From: Psychrilyobacter sp.
Lineage (GTDB): Bacteria; Fusobacteriota; Fusobacteriia; Fusobacteriales; Fusobacteriaceae
Assembly (NCBI GenBank): GCA_030621995.1
Contig: JAUXGP010000141.1
Location: 1-5,185, forward strand
Direction of reading: 5' to 3'
DNA: 5,185 nucleotides
The translations under genes were made by a program, and so were the position numbers. The notes beneath the pieces are model-generated. The model worked only from the letters and a program-made list of their open reading frames with translations, was not told the origin of the DNA and ran no database searches. Shown here in pieces: positions 1 to 5,185 of this stretch; the first letter of the stretch is position 1, and the number at the start of each line of letters is the position of its first letter.

Positions 1-44
1 CCTTTTTTAGAGTCGTTTAAAGTCTGCGTCTAAGTTTTATAAAA

Positions 45-82
45 TTATTTGTGTTAATCCTTTTTAATTTGTGTAATCTGTG
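45..82. repeat. Degenerate 9-bp repeat tract downstream of malQ
   Basis: On the plus strand TAATTTGTG (65-73) and TAATCTGTG (74-82) are directly adjacent, and TTATTTGTG (45-53) is a third copy 11 nt away; TTAATC at 54-59 resembles a partial copy. A related GTCTGCGTC lies at 22-30. Read on the minus strand it gives CACAGATTA-CACAAATTA units. I recall similar CACAGATTA-type dispersed intergenic repeats in many environmental bacterial genomes, but that link is from memory. No gene is visible in bases 1-111. Confidence 0.5.
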
Positions 83-111
83 TCAAAAATTCGTTATCAT
101 TGATACTTATC

Positions 112-1608
112 CTATCTACTATATTTAACTGTTATTTCCTTTATTTTTTCGGCCAATTCATCGGTGAGTTCATCACCTTTTAATCTCCATTTCCAATTAT
201 CTCCTAATGTTGACGGTATATTCATCCTGGCTCTGTTATCCAGTCCCAAAAAATCCTGCATCTGTGCTACAACTATGTCAGAATTGGATTTCCAGATAGC
301 CTCTATGAATATATCGTTTATTTTTTCAGACTCAAACTTTTTTAACTTTAAGTATTTTGTCAAATATTTTTTGGCATGTTCCCTGTCATCTTTTACTACA
401 TTTTCATACCAGCCTACCACAGTTTCGTTGTCATGGGTTCCTGTATAAGCCACTGAATTTTCAGGATATTTATGGGGCAGGTAGTCACTCTCTTCCCTTG
501 AATCAAAGGCAAATTCCAATATTTTCATTCCTGGATACCCACTGTCTTTTAGAAGTTTTCTTACCCCCTTAGTTAAAAAACCCAGATCTTCAGCAATGAT
601 AGGCAGATCCCCTAATCCATTCTTTATAGCTTTAAACACCTCTATTCCTGGTCCCTTTACCCATTTCCCGGGTCTGGCAGTAGGAGCATTTGCCGGTATC
701 TCCCAATAGGATTCAAATCCCCTAAAGTGGTCTATCCTTACCATATCATATAGTTCAAATGCTGCTCTCATCCTCTCAATCCACCACGAGTACCCTCTCC
801 TCCTCATAATCTTCCAATTATATAGCGGATTTCCCCACAGCTGTCCTGTACTGCTAAAGGCATCTGGCGGGCAGCCTGCCACAACCTTTATATTTTTTTT
901 CTCGTCAAATAAAAATAATTCTGTTTTTAACCAGGCATCTACACTGTCACCGGATATAAATATAGGCAGATCTCCCACTATCTTTACCTCATTCTCATTG
1001 GCATATTTTTTCAGCCTTGCCCACTGGGTATAGAACAGATACTGCAGATAGATATAATAATCTATCTCACTTTTAAGTTCTATCCTATATTTTTTTAAGG
1101 TGTTGATATGGGCAAACTTTTCTTCCTTCACCCATTTTGTCCACTCTGTTCCATTATTTTTATCTTTTAGTGCCATAAATAGAGCGTAATCATCTATCCA
1201 ATAAAAATGTTTTTCTTTAAATTTTTCTATCTCTTCTAAAAACCTTTCTCCCTCATTTAAGTAAGCTTTTTTTAAAAGTTTTAGTTTATTTATATATAAT
1301 TTTTCATAGTCTATATATTCCCTGTTGTCTCCTAAATCTGTATCTTCCACCTCCTGCCTGTCCAGCCCCCCTCTCTCTATCAATTCTTCTAAATCGATAA
1401 AATAAGGATTGCCTGCAAAGGCTGAAAAAGACTGATACGGCGAATCCCCGTAGGAGGTTGTCCCCAAGGGTAAAATTTGCCATAATTTTTGCCCTGATTT
1501 TGTTAAAAAATCAACAAATTCATAGGCCTCCCTGCCAAAGGTTCCTATCCCTCCATCTCCTCCTAAGGATGAGATGTGTAATAATATCCCACTGCTTCTT
1601 TCAAACAT
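112..1608 (-). CDS. malQ: 4-alpha-glucanotransferase (amylomaltase, GH77)
   Basis: This enzyme transfers alpha-1,4-glucan segments between maltodextrins and releases glucose, a cytoplasmic step in maltose, maltodextrin or glycogen metabolism. The sequence shows the GH77 signatures in order (498-aa numbering): GILLHISSL near residues 7-15, SPYQSFSAFAGNPYF near 56-70, the AGCPPDAFSSTGQLWGNPLY loop at 244-263, RIDHFRG with the nucleophile Asp293, IAEDLG with the acid/base Glu340, and GTHDN with Asp393. The first two catalytic positions have the same numbers as I recall for Thermus amylomaltase, and the length matches the roughly 500-residue type. There is no signal peptide. I start at the ATG at 1606-1608 rather than the in-frame ATG at 1621-1623, because GGGGGA lies 6 nt upstream of the former, overlapping the extra codons. 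The gene has its own promoter and a LacI-type operator upstream. No hairpin terminator is visible after the TAG stop. All key residues are intact. Confidence 0.97.
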   Translation of the reverse strand: MFERSSGILLHISSLGGDGGIGTFGREAYEFVDFLTKSGQKLWQILPLGTTSYGDSPYQSFSAFAGNPYFIDLEELIERGGLDRQEVEDTDLGDNREYIDYEKLYINKLKLLKKAYLNEGERFLEEIEKFKEKHFYWIDDYALFMALKDKNNGTEWTKWVKEEKFAHINTLKKYRIELKSEIDYYIYLQYLFYTQWARLKKYANENEVKIVGDLPIFISGDSVDAWLKTELFLFDEKKNIKVVAGCPPDAFSSTGQLWGNPLYNWKIMRRRGYSWWIERMRAAFELYDMVRIDHFRGFESYWEIPANAPTARPGKWVKGPGIEVFKAIKNGLGDLPIIAEDLGFLTKGVRKLLKDSGYPGMKILEFAFDSREESDYLPHKYPENSVAYTGTHDNETVVGWYENVVKDDREHAKKYLTKYLKLKKFESEKINDIFIEAIWKSNSDIVVAQMQDFLGLDNRARMNIPSTLGDNWKWRLKGDELTDELAEKIKEITVKYSR

Positions 1609-1614
1609 ATTTAT

Positions 1615-1620
1615 TCCCCC
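1615..1620 (-). promoter_or_regulatory. Shine-Dalgarno of malQ, deciding the start
   Basis: On the minus strand, GGGGGA is followed by 6 nt (ATAAAT) and then ATG at 1608-1606. A second in-frame ATG lies 15 nt further upstream (1623-1621), but it directly abuts this G-run and has no purine-rich site at a suitable distance. The downstream ATG, giving MFERSSG, is therefore the likelier start. Confidence 0.75.
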
Positions 1621-1667
1621 CATATATAGAATCCTGCATAAATTCTAAATATTTTTTTTATCACTAA

Positions 1668-1696
1668 TATCGCAAATTTTTAAAGATATTGCGATA
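1668..1696 (-). repeat. Inverted repeat in the malQ leader
   Basis: Perfect 8-bp arms TATCGCAA (1668-1675) and TTGCGATA (1689-1696) are separated by 13 nt. The element lies about 35 nt downstream of the predicted malQ transcription start and about 60 nt upstream of the start codon, so it would be in the 5' untranslated RNA and could fold as a hairpin. It could instead be a binding site for a dimeric regulator. There is no U-tract after it, so it is not an intrinsic terminator. The repeat is directly visible; its function is unknown. Confidence 0.6.
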
Positions 1697-1718
1697 ATTA
1701 AATTCTCACTCCACACCT

Positions 1719-1732
1719 TGGAATCGTTTCCA
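1719..1732 (-). promoter_or_regulatory. LacI/GalR-family type operator at malQ start site
   Basis: TGGAAACGATTCCA on the minus strand is a 14-bp palindrome with a single mismatched pair and a central CG, the hallmark of operators for LacI/GalR-family regulators such as MalR or CcpA. It fits the catabolite-responsive-element consensus (WTGNNARCGNWWWCAW) at all but one position. It begins 4 nt past the -10 hexamer, so it covers the expected transcription start and would block initiation when bound. Which regulator binds (a maltose repressor or a CcpA-like protein) cannot be told from this window. Confidence 0.65.
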
Positions 1733-1736
1733 TATA

Positions 1737-1765
1737 ATATTAATACATTCTATAATAAATGTCAA
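1737..1765 (-). promoter_or_regulatory. Sigma-70-type promoter of malQ
   Basis: A perfect -35 hexamer TTGACA (1765-1760) is followed by a 17-bp spacer and TAATAT (1742-1737), a 4-of-6 match to the -10 consensus. Transcription would start near 1730, giving a leader of about 120 nt before the malQ start codon. The promoter lies downstream of the terminator of the preceding barrel gene, which makes malQ an independent transcription unit. Confidence 0.65.
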
Positions 1766-1859
1766 GAAAGTCTTCTATTTTTTTACATTTATTATTATTT
1801 TTACACATATAGTCCGATTAATGACGGTAAAATACTGGTTTTTATTTATGAATCACAGT

Positions 1860-1895
1860 TATATAATAAAAACACCCCTTTATTAGGAGTGTTTT
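1860..1895 (-). terminator. Intrinsic terminator of the 326-aa barrel gene
   Basis: On the minus strand AACACTCC (1893-1886) pairs with GGGGTGTT (1878-1871), including one G-U pair, around a 7-nt loop. The stem is followed by a T-rich run (TTTATTATATA). It begins 14 nt after the stop codon, the same distance as in the neighbouring paralogue at 3070-4062, and shares the AAAGGGGTG core with that gene's terminator. Confidence 0.9.
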
Positions 1896-1907
1896 AAGCA
1901 GGCACAA

Positions 1908-2888
1908 TTAAAACTTACTTGTATATCCAAATCTTATAAATGCTGTATCGTCTACATCACTAGTTGAGTTTTCATTATTTTTCTCTACATAGTATCCGCC
2001 TTTTAAATAAACTGAATTATTTTCATCCAGTGATTTACTTACCTGGATTGACGGCTCTGCATAGAATACATACGTTTCATGTCCTTCTACCCCACTTCCA
2101 CTTACGTTATTCAAATCACCAAAGTGTCTAGCCCCAAATGAATACGGATCGAACCCACCCTCCAGCAATGCTTCTAGTTTCATACCATTCTCGGCATTAT
2201 ACAATGGATAGTTAGCATATGCATAGGCTTCTATGTCTACACTGTTATAATCTTCAGTACCACTTCCAGCAAAAGTATAGTCATAGTAGATATTTCCTTC
2301 GATTTCTAAATAATCATTTATTGTATAGAAGTTTTCAAACGATGATGTGAATAAATAAGAATTCTCTGTAGATGCTGCATCTGGCGAATAATGTTGAAAC
2401 GCTATACCTGCCCTCAAGTGGGAGCTTAATCCTTCAACGTCTGTAAATAAGTGCCATGTCGGCTGTACTCTGAAATATTGTTTATTTCCACCAAAATTAT
2501 TTACACCGTCATTACTACCGTATGTATCTGTCTTTAACTCTGTTCTGATTATCATATCTTCTACATCTATTTGAGTATGTAATCTAAATCTCATCTCTGT
2601 TCTGTCCTCTGCAGTTTTGCCACTGTCTCTGGTATCTCTAAGATCTCCATAACCTACGTCACTGTAATGTCTAAGTCTCATCTCTAATCTGTTGTTTTTA
2701 TCTAAATGTAAATTTCCATTCATCTCTAATTGATTTTCATTAAATCTTACCCTGTCATTGATGTTAAAAATACTTGATTCTTTTTGTTCCTTCGTCCTCA
2801 ATACCTCAGCTTCACCCTCCTCCATTGCAAAAGATACCATCCCCATTGTCATCAACCCAGCTAATACAGCTATTTTTTTTATATTCAT
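1908..2888 (-). CDS. FomA-like outer-membrane beta-barrel protein (putative porin), 326 aa
   Basis: This is probably a general diffusion porin of the fusobacterial outer membrane. Residues 1-21 form a signal peptide (MNIKKIAVLAGLM to VSFA) with a hydrophobic core and cleavage after SFA. A short charged segment (about 22-38) precedes a barrel of alternating polar/aromatic strands such as QLEMNGNLHL, NRLEMRLRHYS, TEMRFRLHTQ, LEIEGNIYYDYTFA and VDIEAYAYANYPLY. The protein ends in FIRFGYTSKF, the C-terminal Phe signal used by the BAM machinery. The motif EGGFDPYSFGARHF (243-256) is shared with both neighbours. Turns rich in Asn, Ser, Asp and Gly look like surface loops. GGAGGG lies 6 nt before the ATG. 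It is a close paralogue of the upstream 330-aa gene: 18 of the first 22 residues and 32 of 40 in the first barrel segment are identical. It uses more GGG, CCG and AGG codons than that copy. Barrel identity is firm; FomA affinity and porin function are inferred. Confidence 0.85.
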   Translation of the reverse strand: MNIKKIAVLAGLMTMGMVSFAMEEGEAEVLRTKEQKESSIFNINDRVRFNENQLEMNGNLHLDKNNRLEMRLRHYSDVGYGDLRDTRDSGKTAEDRTEMRFRLHTQIDVEDMIIRTELKTDTYGSNDGVNNFGGNKQYFRVQPTWHLFTDVEGLSSHLRAGIAFQHYSPDAASTENSYLFTSSFENFYTINDYLEIEGNIYYDYTFAGSGTEDYNSVDIEAYAYANYPLYNAENGMKLEALLEGGFDPYSFGARHFGDLNNVSGSGVEGHETYVFYAEPSIQVSKSLDENNSVYLKGGYYVEKNNENSTSDVDDTAFIRFGYTSKF

Positions 2889-2894
2889 CTCTTT

Positions 2895-2940
2895 CCCTCC
2901 AAAATAAATATTTCTTAATTTTTGTCCCCAATAAATTTAT
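2895..2940 (-). promoter_or_regulatory. Leader of the 326-aa barrel gene, conserved with its paralogue
   Basis: The 46 nt up to and including the GGAGGG site align by eye with the leader of the 330-aa gene (4069-4110). Both read AATTTATT, a G-run with A, AAAAATTAA, then TATTTATTTT before the Shine-Dalgarno. Upstream, TATAAA (within AATTATAAAAG) could be a -10 box, but no acceptable -35 lies 16-18 bp before it, so no promoter is called. The conserved leader could contain the transcription start, a stability element or an sRNA target. Confidence 0.4.
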
Positions 2941-3023
2941 CTTTTATAATTTACACCATCATCCAGAGAATTCCTTTTTTATTTTTTATCTCTTTAAAAA
3001 AATCTCGGACTGCCTTAAATAAA

Positions 3024-3055
3024 ATAGAAAAAAAGCACCCCTTTGCAGGGGTGCT
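3024..3055 (-). terminator. Intrinsic terminator of the 330-aa barrel gene
   Basis: A perfect 8-bp stem, AGCACCCC (3055-3048 on the minus strand) with GGGGTGCT (3041-3034), closes a 6-nt loop and runs into seven consecutive T residues (3034-3028). It begins 14 nt after the stop codon. There is no T-run on the other strand, so it works for minus-strand transcripts only and isolates this gene from the next barrel gene. Confidence 0.95.
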
Positions 3056-3069
3056 GATAATAAATTTAA

Positions 3070-4062
3070 TTAGAATGCAGATGTAAACCCGACTCTTACG
3101 AATCCAGTGTCATTATACTTGTCTGATGAACCACTAAATGTTTGAGTTCCACTAGCTTTTTTATCATTATTGCTTGTAGTTTCAATGTAGTAACCAGCTT
3201 GTAAGTAAACTGAATTATTTTCATTTAATGTCTTAGTAGCCTTTATTGACGGCTCAGCATAGAATACATAAGATTCATGCCCATCTTCTGTTTTACTTCC
3301 ACTTACGTCAGTTAAATCATCAAAATGTCTAGCTCCGAATGAATATGGGTCCATTCCACCCTCTAATAATGCTGATACTTTTACATCATTTCTTTCATAT
3401 AGTGGATAGTTAGCATATGCATATGCCTCTACATCTACATTATGCTTTTTATTGCTACTTGAAGCAAATGTATAGTCATAATAAACGTTTCCTTCTATTG
3501 AGAAGTAGTTATTTATAGTATATACGTTTTCTGATGATGATGTGAATGAGTAAGCGTCACTTCCATCAAATCCATGAGTATATCCGAATCCAGCTCTTAA
3601 TAATGCAAATGAATCATTTGCATTATATAGGTAGTAAGTAGGCTGCACTCTGAAATATTGCTTGTTTCCTTCAGCTCCATCGCTGTTTTTTTCAGTTGTA
3701 TTTACCTTTAACTCTGTTCTAACTTCCATATTCTCTACAGATGTTTGAGTATGTAATCTCATTCTTAATTCTGTGTTATCAGTAGTTGTACCTTTACCTG
3801 TTCCATCTCCTGTTTCAGAACCAAATGTATCTGATACGTTAGAGTAACTTCTATATCTTACTTCTAATCTGTTATTTTCATTTAAATGTAAGTTACCATT
3901 CATCTCTAATCTGTTTTCATCAAATCTTACTCTGTCGTTGATATTGAAAATACTTAATGGCTTTTGCTCCTGTGTTAACATTTCTGCATTGTCATCCATT
4001 GCAAATGATACCATTCCCATTGTCATTAATCCAGCTAATAAAGCTATTCTTCTTTTGTTCAT
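3070..4062 (-). CDS. FomA-like outer-membrane beta-barrel protein (putative porin), 330 aa
   Basis: This is a second full-length putative porin. The signal peptide is residues 1-21 (MNKRRIALLAGLM to VSFA), nearly identical to that of the downstream paralogue. The barrel includes strands RLEMNGNLHL, NRLEVRYRSYS, TELRMRLHTQ, YFSIEGNVYYDYTFA and VDVEAYAYANYPLY, the signature EGGMDPYSFGARHF (234-247), YVFYAEPSI and SVYLQAGYYIE. It ends in VRVGFTSAF with the C-terminal Phe expected of BAM substrates. The last hairpin loop (about 295-318) is roughly 12 residues longer than in the paralogue and rich in Ser, Asn, Lys and Thr, as surface loops often are. A perfect AGGAGG lies 6 nt before the ATG. Identical peptides are encoded here more often by GGA, CCA, AGA, AAC and GAC, which fits high expression. 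The gene has its own terminator, and none of its promoter is certain. Substrate specificity cannot be read from the sequence. Confidence 0.86.
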   Translation of the reverse strand: MNKRRIALLAGLMTMGMVSFAMDDNAEMLTQEQKPLSIFNINDRVRFDENRLEMNGNLHLNENNRLEVRYRSYSNVSDTFGSETGDGTGKGTTTDNTELRMRLHTQTSVENMEVRTELKVNTTEKNSDGAEGNKQYFRVQPTYYLYNANDSFALLRAGFGYTHGFDGSDAYSFTSSSENVYTINNYFSIEGNVYYDYTFASSSNKKHNVDVEAYAYANYPLYERNDVKVSALLEGGMDPYSFGARHFDDLTDVSGSKTEDGHESYVFYAEPSIKATKTLNENNSVYLQAGYYIETTSNNDKKASGTQTFSGSSDKYNDTGFVRVGFTSAF

Positions 4063-4068
4063 TTGTTT

Positions 4069-4110
4069 CCTCCTAAAAATAAATAATTTTAATTTTTCCC
4101 AAATAAATTA
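4069..4110 (-). promoter_or_regulatory. Leader of the 330-aa barrel gene, conserved with its paralogue
   Basis: The 42 nt ending in the perfect AGGAGG site align with the leader at 2895-2940, sharing AATTTATT, GGGA, AAAATTAA and TATTTATTTT blocks with small gaps. Conservation outside the coding region suggests duplication of the complete transcription unit or a retained RNA-level function. No convincing -35/-10 pair was found between here and the terminator at 4259; a weak pair TTGGAC and TATCAA (4189-4162 region, 16-bp spacer) is possible but not called. Confidence 0.4.
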
Positions 4111-4133
4111 ATTGAGTTTAATCTCTAACCAAA

Positions 4134-4153
4134 ATTAATTAAATTTAATTAAT
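4134..4153. repeat. 20-bp perfect AT-only palindrome upstream of the 330-aa barrel gene
   Basis: ATTAATTAAATTTAATTAAT is its own reverse complement and contains no G or C. It lies about 70 nt upstream of the start codon. A related imperfect copy, AAATTAATTGAGTTTAATCT, occurs at 4105-4124. In such AT-rich DNA it could be an UP-like promoter element, a site for a nucleoid protein or regulator, or chance. Only the symmetry is certain. Confidence 0.5.
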
Positions 4154-4258
4154 CTGATTAGCTTGATAGAAGTCTACTTCAAATGTCCAACTTCCACAAT
4201 GGTTGTTTTATTAAACCGTTCACTTATTAAACTTTATTTATCAGCACATTCAATGAAC

Positions 4259-4288
4259 TAAAAAAGCACACTTTTTTCAAAGTGCGCT
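4259..4288 (-). terminator. Intrinsic terminator of the partial barrel gene
   Basis: On the minus strand AGCGCACTTT (4288-4279) pairs with AAAGTGTGCT (4274-4265) as a 10-bp stem with one G-U pair, closed by a GAAA tetraloop of the stable GNRA class and followed by a run of six T residues. It begins 26 nt after the stop codon. It separates this gene from the 330-aa barrel gene downstream. Confidence 0.94.
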
Positions 4289-4314
4289 TAATAAATACTC
4301 AAATATATTATTTT

Positions 4315-5185
4315 TTAGAATTTAGTTGAGAATCCAACTCTCATAAACATTCCATCGTTATCTTCATCCGATGAGCTGCTTACTGCAGTTCCACCAGTCC
4401 AGTCCATATAGTATCCAGGTTCTATGTATACATTATACTTTCCATCTGATATAGGTACATTGATCTTTACAGTTGGTTGGAAGTAGAAATAGTAATCTTC
4501 ATCCATTGAGCTATCATAATCACCCGTTCCCACGTCTTTACCGTCTTCAAGCTTTGTATATTCTCTATCTGCAAATGTATAAGGGTCAAATCCTCCCTCT
4601 GTTAAGAATGTAATCGTCACACCATTATCAAACTTCTTTAGTTCATGATTTGTATGCCAGTATGCCTCTAGCGCTACCTTGTTATACCCGGTATCGTTCA
4701 TATTCCAAGCATATGCATTTGCCTCTAATCCTAACCAGTCATTTACAGTCCAGTTGTTTTTAAATTCTCCTACTACCCTAGTTTGATTTACACCATTTTG
4801 GGTGTGCCCTTGATCAAATCCTACCCCTAGTCTAACTAGTGAACTAACATTTTCACTTCTAGCTATTATAAATGCAGGCATAACATCTACATACCCTGTA
4901 GTTGAGTCAGTCCCTGCGTTGTTGTATGCTTTGAAGTCTGTATATAATTCAAATCTTCCAGAATCTCCTAATTGAGTATATAACTCGAATTGTGCAAATG
5001 ATCCATCAGTACCAACTTCATAATCATTTCTCTCCCACTCTATATCTAACTTATTTCTATCATTTAACCAGATGCTATTAAATTCAACTTCTGTTCTTTC
5101 TCTACCTAATCTATCTGTTACTCTACCCTGTACAACCATATCTCCTTTTGTATCCTCTAACGGTATTACACTTGCCAAGTCGGAG
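4315..5185 (-). CDS. FomA-like outer-membrane beta-barrel protein, 5' end beyond window
   Basis: This is the C-terminal 289 residues of a third barrel paralogue, probably also a porin. The reading frame is open to the window edge, starting with codons for SDLASVIPLEDTKGD, so the signal peptide and true start lie outside. A TTG at 5178-5176 is an internal Leu codon, not a start. The segment GRERTEVEFNSIWLNDRNKL followed by DIEWERNDYE is the RTEV-strand, turn, strand pattern I associate with FomA. Further strands include FAQFELYTQLG, RFELYTDFKAYNN and VALEAYWHTNHEL. The motif EGGFDPYTFADRE, then YYFYFQPTV, YNVYIEPGYYMDW and the ending FMRVGFSTKF with terminal Phe, match the two downstream paralogues in order. 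It is clearly more diverged from them than they are from each other. Loops are Asp/Ser/Gly rich. It ends before a strong terminator, so it is not in an operon with the next gene. Confidence 0.84.
   Translation of the reverse strand, partial: SDLASVIPLEDTKGDMVVQGRVTDRLGRERTEVEFNSIWLNDRNKLDIEWERNDYEVGTDGSFAQFELYTQLGDSGRFELYTDFKAYNNAGTDSTTGYVDVMPAFIIARSENVSSLVRLGVGFDQGHTQNGVNQTRVVGEFKNNWTVNDWLGLEANAYAWNMNDTGYNKVALEAYWHTNHELKKFDNGVTITFLTEGGFDPYTFADREYTKLEDGKDVGTGDYDSSMDEDYYFYFQPTVKINVPISDGKYNVYIEPGYYMDWTGGTAVSSSSDEDNDGMFMRVGFSTKF

Noticed and set aside
164..572. Two overlapping plus-strand open frames opposite malQ
   Set aside because: They lie antisense to a fully conserved GH77 gene, have low-complexity Ser/Phe/Leu-rich products and no ribosome binding site; shadow frames.
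1621..1623. Upstream ATG as the malQ start (503 aa)
   Set aside because: It abuts the G-rich Shine-Dalgarno used by the next in-frame ATG, and the shorter form matches family numbering of the catalytic residues.
1458..1667. Plus-strand open frame across the malQ start region
   Set aside because: It is antisense to the malQ N-terminus and runs into its leader, with no family resemblance.
1112..1907. Operon linking the porin genes with malQ for maltodextrin uptake and use
   Set aside because: A terminator and a separate promoter stand between them, and nothing in the barrel sequences indicates sugar specificity.
2774..3022. Plus-strand open frame across the signal peptide region of the 326-aa barrel gene
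   Set aside because: It overlaps a real signal peptide and leader on the other strand, and its product is a Ser/Pro/Phe-rich artefact of AT-rich DNA.
4162..4198. Sigma-E-like or sigma-70-like promoter (GGAAGTT or TTGGAC with TATCAA) for the 330-aa porin gene
   Set aside because: Matches are weak and the spacing is ambiguous between alternatives; the evidence does not allow a call.
5176..5178. TTG as a start codon for the partial barrel gene
   Set aside because: The frame stays open upstream to the window edge, no signal peptide would follow this TTG, and no Shine-Dalgarno can be seen; it is an internal Leu codon.

Overview
The window suggests a member of the Fusobacteriota, probably one of the free-living or marine types (Ilyobacter, Propionigenium or Psychrilyobacter-like); the genus is a guess. 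The reasons are strongly AT-rich DNA, Gram-negative signal-peptide-bearing outer-membrane beta-barrel proteins resembling the fusobacterial porin FomA, and compact intergenic regions with strong Shine-Dalgarno sequences. All four genes lie on the minus strand, so transcription runs from high to low coordinates.

In transcription order the layout is as follows. (1) The 3' part of a FomA-like outer-membrane barrel gene (5185-4315, 5' end outside the window) with its own terminator (4288-4259). (2) A full-length barrel paralogue of 330 aa (4062-3070) with its own terminator (3055-3024). (3) A second full-length paralogue of 326 aa (2888-1908), closely related to the previous one, again with its own terminator (1895-1860). 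(4) malQ, a 4-alpha-glucanotransferase of GH77 (1608-112), with a good sigma-70-type promoter (1765-1737). A LacI/GalR-family style operator (1732-1719) overlaps the expected transcription start of that promoter. Downstream of malQ, at the window edge, is a degenerate 9-bp repeat tract that looks like a dispersed intergenic element.

The three porin-like genes form a tandem paralogous array in which each gene is its own transcription unit, because each ends in an intrinsic terminator. The two full-length copies share signal peptide, barrel framework, leader sequence and terminator core, so they probably arose by duplication of a complete transcription unit. They differ mainly in the presumed surface loops. 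malQ is insulated from them by a terminator and its own promoter, so a functional link (for example maltodextrin uptake) is not supported beyond proximity.

No mobile element, CRISPR array, tRNA or rRNA was seen. I found no clear sign of a new multi-gene system. The points most worth a second look are the promoter/operator architecture of malQ, the co-duplicated leaders and terminators of the porin array, and the codon-choice difference between the two close paralogues.
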